Of a DNA stretch of 64,000 bases, positions 52,761 to 62,330 are shown piece after piece. Made by a program: the position numbers and the translations under genes. Position 1 is the stretch's first letter, and every line of letters starts with the position of its first letter. This DNA comes from Chaetoderma sp. LZ-2023a (lineage: Eukaryota; Mollusca; Caudofoveata; Chaetodermatida; Chaetodermatidae), in the NCBI GenBank assembly GCA_034401795.1, contig CM067373.1, forward strand, positions 35,251,443 through 35,315,442, read 5' to 3'. The notes beneath the pieces were generated by a model. That model was not told where the DNA came from and made no database searches. It worked only from the letters and a program-made list of their open reading frames with translations.

Positions 52761-53820
52761 AGAGATTATGATAGACCTATATTCATAGCCGTCATCATTG
52801 TGATTTACACATTTTCAGCCGTGACTTCCCAGAATCCCATTTCCAAAGTAACAATAGAGGTGAGCTGTTGAATATTTTAAAACTAATTTGACTACATGCT
52901 GTCAGTGCTTATAGCAGCAGCACACTTAAATTAGTTTCAAAATATTCAACAGAATGTAAATAGTAAAGACATACAATTTGCACGGCTTACTGACTTTTCA
53001 ATATTCCTGATGGCCATAGCTATGTCATTCATTACATATTTTGACTGTGACATCAGCCTTCTTGTGACATAATTGATTATGACGTCAACACTTGAGTGAC
53101 AGGTTGGATAACTTATACCCTCGTTCCATAAGAGAATTGGTGCATTGCGATTGGGTCTAGATACGTCCGGGAGGGCAAAGCTAACTATCTGAAGCTCTTA
53201 CTAAAATATGTTGTCACTTATTACAAGTAGCCTATGTTGGGTGGACCACACATTATTAAGTGCTATTGGCTGTTTAATGATCAAATTTGTTCATGACAAT
53301 TTCAACAGTGGGATCCATTTCTAGCCAAGCTGTGTCCATTTTTTCGGTGTGCTGGAATCAATTTATATACCCAGAATCCCAATTTCAAGGTAACTATACA
53401 GGTAAGGTGTTGAATATGCTGAAACTAATTTGACTGGGTGCTTTTGCTGCCTATGGCCGTAACAGTGCCCGGTCAAAGTGCCTGGTCAAATTAATTTCAA
53501 AATATTCAACAGAATGTTGATTAAAAAGTAAAAATATAAAATTTGTACACTTGACAGACTATTCAATATTCATGATGGAGCTAGAGACGTCATTCACTAA
53601 GCATTTTGACTGTGATGCCTGTGAAGCTTTTATAGGATGCAATTGATAATGGTAAATACATACAACGCCCAGGAAAACCAGTTTCAAATTTTCAAAAGAA
53701 TGTTGATTGAATAGTAAGGTCATACAATTCGTACAATGCCCAGTCAAATTAGTATCAAAATATTTAACAGAATGTTGAATATTGTCTGTATTTCCACATG
53801 TTGGATTTGTCAATAAAGAT
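52761..53820. repeat. Cluster of three diverged palindromic family-2 MITEs
   Basis: Palindromes at about 52865-52960, 53405-53520 and 53680-53790 (half only). Each has GTTGAATATTTTAAAACTAA-type left arms, a GCTGCC- or AGCAGCAGC-rich centre and CAAATTAATTTCAAAATATT or AAATTAGTTTCAAAATATTC right arms, ending in CAACAGAATGTTG. Between them are GACATCAGCC-like and TATGACGTCA-like words that also accompany the copies at 55-57 kb. No coding frame. Confidence 0.68.
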
Positions 53821-53823
53821 TGT

Positions 53824-53861
53824 TTGCTTGCTTGCTTGGTAGGTAGGTAGGTAGGTAGGTA
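53824..53861 (+). repeat. Simple repeats (GCTT)n then (TAGG)n
   Basis: TTGCTTGCTTGCTTGG passes directly into about six GTAG units. Microsatellite. Confidence 0.95.
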
Positions 53862-53939
53862 TAGGTACGTAGGTATGCATAGTTTTTTTAACGCTGTGGC
53901 AACACAATGACTTCAATTTCTGTGCTAACCCTGCCTACA

Positions 53940-54215
53940 GAGTGCACCCGCTAGTTTACTTTGTTGATCATCATTTCCCCGGTCATGGATCGAACCGTCA
54001 TCCTGCAATTCCGCATAGCATCAGCAACCCAGACATCTTTCCGCTGGACCACCACACCAAGACAAGAATCTTGGTTTAGCGAACCAGCTTTCACATGTTG
54101 GATATACTGATACACTGGCGAATTCATATGAGACTTTTGGATGCGCACTGTATGCTGCATGCTATGCCCTCACCCGGTCTCCATCGCGACACTGGCAGTG
54201 GTTGATTGATTGATT
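53940..54215 (-). mobile_element. Reversed, diverged tRNA-derived SINE with array flank
   Basis: The minus strand reads, in order, GTATCAGTATATCCAACATG-type flank, TTGGTGTGGTGGTCCAGCGG (A-box region near 54040-54055), GATGCTATGCGGAATTGCAG, GACGGTTCGATCC (B box near 53990) and GATGATCAACAAAGTAAACT. The order and words equal the SINE units at 26 kb, including the non-SINE flank, so the composite unit itself has moved or duplicated. Confidence 0.75.
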
Positions 54216-54384
54216 AAATCCCAGGGATTAAATCATAAAGATATAAAATTTGTACACCTGATGGACTAGTCAATGTTCCTGATAAAGCTATTTACATCAT
54301 TCATTACGTATTTTGATTGTGACGTCATCCTACATATGACGTAAATGATTATGACATCATATTCTTGGGCGATAGATCATATCC

Positions 54385-54600
54385 ATCTATTATCATAGAG
54401 AATATCCTATGCCCATTTGCAGACCAAGAGACCGTTGCCTTTGGCACTTTCACATTGGAATGATAGGCTCAGTTATTGAGCCAGTCATTCCAGTGGTAAA
54501 TTTTCAAAAACGTCTACCTGTCAGATATAAATGGTACTTTCTCAAGGTTACTACAGAAGCCATTTTGGCCAGTTTGATCCGGACGAGTGTTGAAGTGGAG
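54385..54600. mobile_element. piggyBac-like palindromic MITE, copy 8
   Basis: GCCCATTTGCAGACCAAGAG, CACATTGGAATGATAGGCTC, AGCCAGTCATTCCAGTGGTA and AATTTTCAAAAACGTCTACC, then CTACAGAAGCCATTTTGGCC. Ends decayed. Confidence 0.68.
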
Positions 54601-54919
54601 ATTAAGATATGTACGTGGGTACAGTGGGACAGATTACAATACCATTTTATTTCAGATGCAAATATATAAATATGCGTCGTCTACTCAATTTCTCTTCCAA
54701 TTGCCAAAAGAATAAGAATTGACTCACTTTTGGAGCCTATATATGCATCTGACCGTCTTGCGTCAGTCAGTCAGCAATTAGTTCAGGCCACCAGCGGTAG
54801 GTACAACTAGCCCCAACAGTGAGGGTATGTGTTTAATATGCATGAGCGATCTAGACAATAGATCCTAAATCTACGATTGCAATCTAAATAGAGGCGAGCT
54901 ACCGTGCTCTCGTTAAAAA

Positions 54920-54922
<3 letters not shown>

Positions 54923-54951
<29 letters not shown>
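54923..54951. repeat. (TA)n microsatellite
   Basis: About 14 TA dinucleotides. Confidence 0.95.
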
Positions 54952-55017
54952 CGCTCTCATTAGATCTGGCGACAACGTGAATGACCACAATTCCTTGCGC
55001 AAAATGGCAGCGCCTAT

Positions 55018-55330
55018 AGGCAATGGACCTTTCCAGTTTTAGCTATGCCCTGCCCACCTCTAGCTAAGCTACACCCACACTTCGCAGTGTTGGGATCGAT
55101 CAATCCCCGAACGCCCTATCAATTTCCTGAAATCTATACAGGTAAGCCGTTGAACATTTTGTAACTAATTTGACTTGGCGCTGTTGCTGCCAATGGCAGC
55201 AACAGCATCCAGTCAAATTAGTTTCAAAATACTCAGCAGCATATGTATTAAATAGTAGACATGCAATTCTTACAACGCATAGTCCGTCTTCAATGGACCT
55301 TTCAAATTTTATGCTTCGATTATATGACGC
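55018..55330. mobile_element. Palindromic MITE family 2, near-complete copy
   Basis: Starts AATGGACCTTTCCAGTTTTA and ends AATGGACCTTTCAAATTTTA. It contains GGGATCGATCAATCCCCGAA, AAATCTATACAGGTAAGCCG and a central palindrome with arms AACTAATTTGACTTGGCGCT and AGTCAAATTAGTTTCAAAAT around GTTGCTGCCAATGGCAGCAAC. No open frame of interest. Confidence 0.72.
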
Positions 55331-55429
55331 CATAACCAACTAAATGACGTGCATGCTGACATCATAATCATTACATCATAAATAATTCTATTTGGCCCGT
55401 CTTTAACTCTTAATAGTCCAACACGTTGC

Positions 55430-55640
55430 AAGAATTGTATGTCTACTTAATAAACATGCTGTTTAATATTTTGAAACTAATTTGACTTGGCGCTGTTGCT
55501 GCCTTAAGCTTACCTGTACACTTTTCTGGAAATTGATAGCGAGGTATTTCAGGGATCGATTGATCCCAACACGAGCGAGGTGTGGGTGGAGCTTAGCTAG
55601 AGGTGGGCGGGGGCTAGCTGAAACTGGAAAGGTCCATTAT
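55430..55640. mobile_element. Palindromic MITE family 2, half-palindrome copy
   Basis: Inverted relative to 55018-55330. CATGCTGTTTAATATTTTGA and GGCGCTGTTGCTGCC are present but the second palindrome arm is missing: the sequence jumps to TTAAGCTTACCTGTACAC. It ends GAAACTGGAAAGGTCCATTA. Confidence 0.7.
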
Positions 55641-55846
55641 GTGTGCGTGACGTACTTGTCTAACTCATTCATGACGTCCTAGATTATGATTAGTGTTGGG
55701 TATTGTGAACATTTCCGTATTGCCGATATATTGTGATACGGGAAACCTGTATCGCGATATATTGTTGTTATTGCAAAAAACATCTGTCACTCATTGATTA
55801 CTGAGTTTTTGTTAATTCTTTTCATAGAAATAAAAGTATTTCATTC

Positions 55847-56077
55847 ATGAATGATATGAGATATTTTATTGATCCGACTACTGCTTTCAGTGATTTGTTG
55901 GATGCAGTCATTATTCATACTCCATTCATGATCACCAAATATAACCCTGACATTGCAAGTAAATTCTGTCTGCGACACCCGGAGATGACTGCCAGACAGA
56001 TCATCATCTGGGAACACCCGGAGCTGACTGCAAGACAGATCATCATCTGGGAACTGGCCCATGGAAAGAAACATTGA
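55847..56077 (+). CDS. Short unrecognised open frame with an in-frame 13-residue duplication
   Basis: A 76-codon frame, protein-like in composition: DPTTAFSDLLDAVIIHTPFM, then ITKYNPDIASKFCLRHP. It ends in two tandem copies of HPEMTARQIIIWE/HPELTARQIIIWE (55976-56014 and 56015-56053, 39 bases each), then LAHGKKH and stop. The duplicated unit keeps the frame. A TTTCAG just before TGATTTGTTGG (about 55890) could be a splice acceptor, so it might be a terminal exon or a gene fragment carried by a transposon. I do not recognise a family. A chance frame remains quite possible. Confidence 0.3.
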   Translation: MNDMRYFIDPTTAFSDLLDAVIIHTPFMITKYNPDIASKFCLRHPEMTARQIIIWEHPELTARQIIIWELAHGKKH

Positions 56078-56436
56078 CATCACAACAATGGACGTCCTAC
56101 TAAGGGACAATGAAGAATAGTCCTGAGTCGGCTTGCGCACTACAGCCTACAGACTTAACAACTAGCAGCATATTGGATGATAATAAATTTAATAAGTATT
56201 AAGTATACTATTAAAGATTAACAATGAATCTGTGTAAAACTGTAAACATAAAATATATGTATGCACATTGTGCAGGCAGACGGGAAACTGAGGCCAGTAA
56301 CGGTACATGTATGTGACTAGCTTATTAAAATATGTGACTAGCTTATTACAATTTATGACTAGATTATAAAACATGTGACTAGATTATTAAAATATTAATG
56401 TACACGTACTATGATGGTGGATGTCAAATAGACTGC
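56078..56436. other. No gene seen
   Basis: AT-rich; a TATGTGACTAGCTTATTA-type word is repeated four times at about 56310-56390 with spacing near 26 bases. Nothing else. Confidence 0.55.
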
Positions 56437-56652
56437 TTAACCCTTTCATGGTCCAATTTGGTCAAGAAAATCGAAAAATATTTGTTTATTGGATGTCCCT
56501 TTGCAGGCCAGGGGAACATATTTCAGGAAATTCATAACTGGAATGACTGGCTCGGTTATCGATTCAGTCATTCCAGTGATAGATTTCCAACCATAGTCCT
56601 CTCCTGAGCTGCAAATGGCCGGTTTTGGCCGGCTTGCCCATTAAAGGGTTAA
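56437..56652. mobile_element. piggyBac-like palindromic MITE, intact reference copy (copy 9)
   Basis: 216 bases from TTAACCCTTTCATGG to CCATTAAAGGGTTAA: ends are inverted repeats (14 of the first 15 bases pair) inside a TTAA duplication. The TTAA target plus CCC start is the signature of the piggyBac superfamily. The core is a long palindrome (TGCAGGCCAGGGGA, CATAACTGGAATGACTGGCT, GTCATTCCAGTGATAGATTT, GCTGCAAATGGCC). No coding capacity, so it must be moved by a piggyBac transposase from elsewhere. Confidence 0.85.
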
Positions 56653-56682
56653 TTAGTGTCATTAAATTTATTAACGTCACCG

Positions 56683-56815
56683 TTTACATTTCTGTTTGGT
56701 CAGTTGCCAGCTATTTTACTATAAGTTTACAATCACTTGTCACTGAACAAGTGAAAGTAAAATTGTAGTAAAATAATTGGCAACCAATGCAAACAGAAAA
56801 TGTAAACAAGGCCGG
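56683..56815. repeat. 133-base palindrome (separate family)
   Basis: Left arm TTTACATTTCTGTTTGGTCA, GTTGCCAGCTATTTTACTAT and ACAATCACTTGT; right arm ACAAGTGAAAGTAAAATTGT, AGTAAAATAATTGGCAACCA and CAGAAAATGTAAACAAGG. Loop is CACTGA. Arms diverge at several points. No relative seen in this window. Confidence 0.75.
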
Positions 56816-56959
56816 TAATGGGTGAATTGACACCAAGATTGATAATTCACCTTTCCAGAGTACCCATCCATCATATGACGTCATAATGAACTGCGTGGTG
56901 TGTACAATGACATCATAATGAATGACGTCGATAAGTACGTAACGAATGCATATTTGATG

Positions 56960-57240
56960 ACGGTCTATGCGTTGTTGTACAAATTATTTGCTTTTACTAT
57001 TTAATAAATATTCTGTTGAATATTTTGAAACTAATTTGACTAGGCGCTGTTGCTGCCATAGGCAGCAACAGCACCCAGTCAAATTAGTTACAAAATATTC
57101 AACAGCTTCCCTGTATAGTTTTCAGGAAATTGATAGCTAGGGCATTCGGGGATCGATCAATCCAAACACGGCGAGGTGTGGGTGGAGCTTAGCTAGTGAT
57201 GGGCGGGGCATAGCTAAAAATGGAAAGGTCCATTGATAGT
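56960..57240. mobile_element. Palindromic MITE family 2, best copy
   Basis: Runs from TGTACAAATTATTTGC to GGAAAGGTCCATTGATAGTC. Central palindrome: TTCTGTTGAATATTTTGAAA, CTAATTTGACTAGGCGCTG, centre TTGCTGCCATAGGCAGCAA, CAGCACCCAGTCAAATTAG and AAATATTCAACAG. Followed by GGGGATCGATCAATCCAAAC and GGGTGGAGCTTAGCTAG. Termini without clear inverted ends; class undetermined. Confidence 0.75.
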
Positions 57241-57640
57241 CCAATGTCAATATTGCTTATGCTTAATGCTTCTAAATATTATTAAACAATAAACAGTAAT
57301 AAACACGAAAAACAGTTGTACTCATTATACTACCACTTCTACGAGTCTCAGAGTCTTTACTATTTACGATTTAGTTTACATTTATTCACCAGTGAAAATT
57401 AACAGGGGCAAGAGGCAGCAACAACATCAGTACATCATCTTAACAAGAGTTTTAGTGAAACTCAATATACGCCCGCAGGCATACTTGTTTGAGGAATGCT
57501 AAATGTGAACAGTTTGTCTTTGACAATTATCTGAGAAAGGGGGGGGGGGGGGCCACTTCTATTAGGTACACATTTGGAATTCGCTGCAAAGACATCACTA
57601 AAAATCTTGAAAGTCTTCACAGCTACATTGATCATAACAA
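57241..57640. other. No gene seen; G-run of about 14
   Basis: AT-rich spacer with a homopolymeric G run near 57538-57552. No motif, repeat or coding signal. Confidence 0.5.
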
Positions 57641-58648
57641 TTACAAGACAATGTATTAAAATTATTCAAGGGCAATAACGCTGGCAAACATGGGCAGATT
57701 TTGTCGAAACAAAATCATGACACTTTGTCTATCCCTAACACATCAGCTGAAGCAAAAATTGTGAGTGTAGGTTTAAAACTCTGGGATATGTCTCAGACAA
57801 GAAAATCTTGACAAATTGTAGCTTTTTAAGGGAGATAACTCTGGTGCATATGGGCGGACTTTGCCGAAATGAAATCATGCTTCGTCTATCACTACCACAT
57901 CTGCTGAAAAAAAAATTGTGAGTGTAGGTTCAAAACTCTTCGCGATCTGGCCAGGAAAAGAAAATCTGGACGAATTTTAATCATTCAAGGGAGATAACTC
58001 CTTATATATATATATATGAGGATTTTGCCGAAATGAAATCATGACTCCGGCGAATATGGGCGGATCATGCCAGAACAAAATCATCACACTTTGGCTATAC
58101 GTACCACATCTTTTGGAAAAAAAATGTGTGTGTGGGTTCAAAACTCGAGATTTGGATCATGACTCCCGCGAATATGGGCGGATCATGCCAAAACAAAACC
58201 ATGACACTTCGGCTATATGCACCACATCTTTTGAAAAGAAATTTGTGAGTGTGGGTTCAAAACTCTTCAAGATTTGGCCTGGACAAGACAATTTTGACAA
58301 GTTTTAATCTTTCAAGGGAGATAACTCTGGCGAATATGGCCAGATCGTGCCGAACCGAAATCATGACACTTCGCCTATACATAACACATCTTCTGAGAAA
58401 AAAATTGTGAGTGTAGGTTCAAAACTCTTCGAGATCTGTCCTGGACAAGAAAATTTTGACAAATTTTAAGCTTTCAAGGGAGATAACTCTAGCGAATATG
58501 GATTTTGCCGAATCGAAATCATGACACTTCAATTGTGACTGTAGGTTCAAAACTCTTCGAAATCTGCTCCGGACAAGAATCAGATGGACGGACGCATGGA
58601 CGGCGAGCGCCATCACATAATACGACCCCGCTTTGCGCGGGCGTATAA
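57641..58648 (+). mobile_element. AAGGGAGATAACTC tandem element with terminal hairpin (HINE/pearl-like)
   Basis: Six or so tandem units of about 150-170 bases: TTCAAGGGAGATAACTC, GAATATGGGCGGATTTTGCC, GAAATCATGACACTTTG, ATTGTGAGTGTAGGTTCAAA, CTCTTCGAGATCTG. It ends with GACAAGAATCAGATGGACGG, GACGCATGGACGGC and a hairpin TACGACCCCGC/GCGCGGGCGTA (about 58619-58645), then TAAAAATC. The tandem-core plus hairpin design matches the bivalve 'pearl'/HINE type. The family also flanks DIRS B and shows what its empty site looked like. Confidence 0.72.
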
Positions 58649-58775
58649 AAATCATCAAATGCTTTGAAATTAAGAACTTATGTAACATCTGAATTCTTTA
58701 TAAATGCTCTGGGCTTCAGACATGTAACACTCTGATGTCAGTGTTACCATTTTCACTGAGCTAGTGAGCAAACAC

Positions 58776-58878
58776 ACTGGTGTACATTTTGGAAACAATT
58801 TTGTTGGAAGATGTTACTGTCTCAATCTAAGACGGCAACAACTTCCACCAAAAATGTTTTCAAAATGTACACCTGTGA
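58776..58878. repeat. About 100-base palindrome (third palindromic family)
   Basis: Left arm ACTGGTGTACATTTTGGAAA and GTTGGAAGATGTTACTGTC; right arm GACGGCAACAACTTCCACCA and TTTTCAAAATGTACACCTGT. Ends precisely beside the hAT coding region. Confidence 0.72.
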
Positions 58879-58945
58879 CCTGTCTCACGCTGTTTGTATT
58901 TTACTTTAGTCTTAGCAAGGCATATCATATTTTCATCATCAATCG

Positions 58946-59569
58946 TTACTCCATGTTTTTCTTTAAGAAAATTAGTTGATCCACATGCTCCCACTTAATA
59001 TTGGCCCTCTGTGCATTGATTATATCACCTAATGTCGAAAACACCAGCTCAGAAGGGACACTCGTTGCAGGGATGCTTAGTAAACATTTAGCCAATTTGG
59101 CTATCAGTGGGAAAACTTTCTCATTCTTCTCCCACCACTCTAAGGGAGATTCATCCAAACTGATAGGCGCTGCATCCCTGTACAATTCAACTTCTTTTTC
59201 AGCAGTTTTTTTTTATTGAAATGGGGGCAGTCGTAGTTTCAGTCTTAAAATTAACATATAGATCCCCAAGCAAGTTTTGCAAAACACATGGTGCTTTGTT
59301 TTTGACATTAGCAACAGGATCAGATACTAGTGTCTCAGTGCATTCTGTTTCAATGTTACTATTGCACTCGGCTGACCCAGGTAAGTCAGGCAACTGGGGC
59401 AACCCTGGAATTACTGGCTGAGGTTCAGTATCTACACTTACAGTTACAATAGTACTATTATCATTCTGTCGATTATCTTCAACAGTTATAGATTTACACT
59501 GGTCTGTAGTTGCAGAGGCTACTTTAACTACATGCTCTATCATATCATTAAACACCTGGACCGTCAAGG
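58946..59569 (-). pseudogene. hAT (ZBED-like) transposase, C-terminal part with hATC dimerisation domain
   Basis: Minus strand. The end of the protein, SPLEWWEKNEKVFPLIAKLA, then KCLLSIPATSVPSELVFSTL, GDIINAQRANIKWEHVDQLI and FLKKN, is the hAT C-terminal dimerisation domain nearly complete. Within it, the usual S-E-R-V/L-F-S is SELVFS here. Upstream, 59199-59569 is a variable linker (NMENNRQNDNSTIVTVSVD-like text, acidic, Ser/Thr rich), in another frame. The gene was cut at 59569 by a foldback element and continues at 60099. The protein would act as a DNA transposase in the nucleus; this copy is dead. Confidence 0.88.
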
Positions 59570-60098
59570 TCAAGTTCGACTCGCTAACCATAGTCACTCT
59601 CATGGTTTACTGATCATGCGCAGTTGCTATGCCCAGTCAAACGTGATTTTAGTCGACTATAGTTCGCTGGTACCCAGCTCCCTATTCAATTACAATTGCA
59701 GAAAATTTGGAGTCGGGTACCAGTCTCCATTAACCCTTTCTGTCGTCTGTTTAATGAGCTACGAAAATGGGTTATTTTTGTCCGCTAAGACGTCAAAAAG
59801 CACCCATATGGCATAAAGTGGGAAGGAATATGGGCTTGGGAATATCGACTTACAATGGAAAAGCATAATTTCATCAAACCTAAGTTATTTAGTGAAATAT
59901 TTACACTTTTATATGCATTTATTCGTGGCAAGCGATTGGTGTCAGCCATTTTGAAACTTACGCAAATATCGGACTAACCATCTGAACCGAGGTCGGGTGC
60001 TCGGTTGACTATAGTTGACTAGCTAGTTAACTATTTGAAGTTCGACTGGTACTCTAGTTAGCTATAGCTAACCATGGTTAGGAGTCGAACTTGACCCA
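59570..60098. mobile_element. Foldback/TIR element inside the hAT gene
   Basis: Left end GGTCAAGTTCGACTCGCTAA (59570-) is complementary to the right end TTAGGAGTCGAACTTGACCC (60076-60097). Sub-terminal parts also pair in pieces (GACTATAGTT-type words near 59658 and 60005; GGTACCC near 59670, GGGTACC near 59714). Interior without coding frame. It splits the hAT frame between the core and the linker. Confidence 0.7.
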
Positions 60099-60915
60099 AG
60101 TTATCTGATAAATGTGACAGGTTTTTAAAGCATGTGTCAATGGCCGAAGATAAATGTAGCATCGCGTCTGTATGTGGATCAGTATAACGGGACTGAATAT
60201 CATTAATAAGTATGGTTTTCAGGTCTTTGATGGGATTACTATCATCAGCTTTGAACCTTAATGTGGAATTAATTAACGTAAAGCAGATGGGTTTAATTAT
60301 TGAGACAGTTGGTACCGCTTTGCCACACAACATTGTTGTAATGTTCGTAAGAGGTTTTAAGCACTGAACCAGCTCATCCAATACATTAATGTCCTCGTCG
60401 GTAGGTGTCTGTATATCCTTTTGTTTAATTTTCTCCTTTGATCTTAAGGCAGCAAGCACAGCACATTGCATTTCCAAGAATCTTGAGGCCATGTCATAGG
60501 CAGAATTCCATCTTGTTATGTCATCTATTTTGAGTTTGTGACTAGGCAAGTACTCTAAAAGTTCTGCTTTTGTTTTAAGAAGTCCTCGGCAACTGTACTC
60601 CTATGAAAAAATCCAACAATCTTTCAAATAATAGCCAACATGTGCAACACTCGCTTTACCGTCAGACCTTTTTGCACCGCCAGGTTAACGGTATGGGCTA
60701 GGCAACCAACATGCAAATTACAACCACTCAATCTCACTGCTTTAGCAATATTGGCAGCATTGTCCGTGACCATATGCGGTACACCATGTGTGTCAGCACT
60801 TGCCATTCTGTTATGGCATCATGAAGTACGTGTGCCAGGTTTTCAGCTGAAGAATACAATCAAACAAAGTGCAGCTTTACTTGGCACTGCCATAGCATTG
60901 AGGGTTTCATAGTAT
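60099..60915 (-). pseudogene. hAT transposase, central catalytic part
   Basis: Continues upstream of the foldback element. 60624-60806 holds PHMVTDNAANIAKAVRLSGC (second catalytic Asp of the hAT RNase H-like fold) and HVGCLAHTVNLAVQKGLTV, a highly typical hAT segment. 60058-60549 holds DDITRWNSAYDMASRFLEM, the conserved R-W-N-S box, then VLDELVQCLKPLTNITTMLC and KPICFTLINSTLRF. Frames change near 60600 and near 60810, where AENLAHVLHDAITEWQ is read in a further frame. Cut on the right by a piggyBac-like MITE at 60916. Confidence 0.88.
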
Positions 60916-61125
60916 TTAACCCTTTTTCACTCAAATTTACTCAAACAAATTTCAATTTTCACATCAAAAATTGCCATTTGGAGACCAACTGAAGAGTATT
61001 TTATCGCTGGAATTACTAGCTCAGTTATCGATCCAGTCATTCCAGCAGTAAATTGCCATATCTCAAGACCACTTTAGAGGCTGTTTTCTGTGTAGAATGG
61101 TTATATTGCAGCTTGCCCGTAAGTC
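60916..61125. mobile_element. piggyBac-like palindromic MITE, copy 10, inside hAT
   Basis: Begins TTAACCCTTTTTCACTCAAA, with TGCCATTTGGAGACCAACTG, TCGCTGGAATTACTAGCTC, GATCCAGTCATTCCAGCAGT and CTCAAGACCACTTTAGAGGC. The right end is decayed. Confidence 0.72.
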
Positions 61126-61149
61126 GTTGCACTAATTCCACTCAATATG

Positions 61150-61290
61150 AAACTATGATAACTATTCTGTTGCATATTTTTAAACTAATTTTGATTATGA
61201 GCTGTTGCTAGTGCTAGAAGTGACAGCAACAGTTTCCAATCAAATCAGTTTAAAATTATTTTACAGATTTCAGAACTTTCATGTATGATT
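61150..61290. repeat. Palindromic MITE family 2, diverged copy inside hAT
   Basis: TTCTGTTGCATATTTTTAAA, CTAATTTTGATTATGAGCTG, TTGCTAGTGCTAGAAGTGAC, AGCAACAGTTTCCAATCAAA, TCAGTTTAAAATTATTTTAC: the same arm order as 57010-57110. Confidence 0.65.
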
Positions 61291-61859
61291 GAATCAAATT
61301 GAGTGATTGTTCTCCTAACCATATCAAGGATGAAAACAGATTGTGAGAACTGCGAAATGTTCTTTCAGAGACCGATCTCACTGGCTTTTGCAAAGTAATT
61401 GAAAGTATTAACCATAGCCAATAAATTATCCAAGCCCATCTGTTCTCTTTTCTTAGCCCAATCTTAATTATTTTAAGTTTTTATCTAACGTTGCACAATG
61501 TTTATAATCCATCAGGTAATCCTTTTAATCATTAGCCAAAGATTTAGCCAATTGCTCAGTCTAATGTCTATTGGGCAGATTGAAATTTTATTAACAGACT
61601 AACAATTAGCGAATGGCTAGGTCGGTCCCTTTTTTTAATATTTTGAGACTACTTTGAAATTCAGTCCTACCACATCCACTCTACTGAAATAGTATCAAGA
61701 ACTAAAACGGATGCACGTTTTGGTCCCATTGTGTGACAAGATAGCAATGTCTAGTTTGTCAGTTTTGCCTACCAAATTTGTTTCCAAAATATTGAAAATA
61801 TACACCAGTATAAGGAATTTAAGTACATGTATTTTATACTGGCTCAGCAAAAGATACTA
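61291..61859. other. No gene seen
   Basis: Insertion-derived or decayed sequence between hAT parts. A weak inverted pair (AATATTTTGAGACTACTTTG near 61637 and CAAATTTGTTTCCAAAATATT near 61775) suggests one more eroded palindrome. Confidence 0.45.
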
Positions 61860-62330
61860 GTTTATGCCGTTGAGGTTAAATTTACACGTATGGCTCTTCG
61901 GAAGCGTTCTGGTTTGCAAGACATAGTTCGCAAGATGCCATCATTCTGTTATGAATGTTGCTGTTACTGTCACATATGATTGCGTGGTTCCTGATGTCCA
62001 GCCGTCAGATGTAAGGGCCACCTACAAAGTCCAAACACTATGCTGAGGATTGCTGGCATGTAGCTTCCACAAATTAAAAAAAATCTGCTAAATAACTAGA
62101 ATGCACTCCCGGGAGATGTTGACTCGCGCTTTTGCGCTCTGTTTTGACAACGCACTTAGTGACCCCATGACCTACATAGTTGATATGTTGACCTCAAATG
62201 CATTGTAATCATAAACGGTCATAATATGCAGCCGTTTGCCAGGCCTGGTGATTCTACCTTCTTGCATTCCAAACCGCAATACTTACACCAGCCTTCGATG
62301 ACATGAGTAATAACTTTCATTCAGACCACT
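61860..62330 (-). pseudogene. hAT transposase, N-terminal part (BED-finger remnant and first catalytic segment)
   Basis: The minus strand at about 61900-62040 reads ALTSDGWTSGTTQSYVTVTA, the hAT first catalytic block (T-D/S-D-G-W-T-S), followed by TFITE and, after one stop, VLQTRTLPKSHT. Further up, GWCKYCGLECKK near 62250-62285 looks like the CxxC half of a BED zinc finger, which binds DNA in ZBED-type hAT proteins. The parts between are heavily shifted. Together with 58946-60915 this gives the complete domain order BED, catalytic core, hATC, spread over 3.4 kb. Terminal repeats of the hAT element were not identified. Confidence 0.78.
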
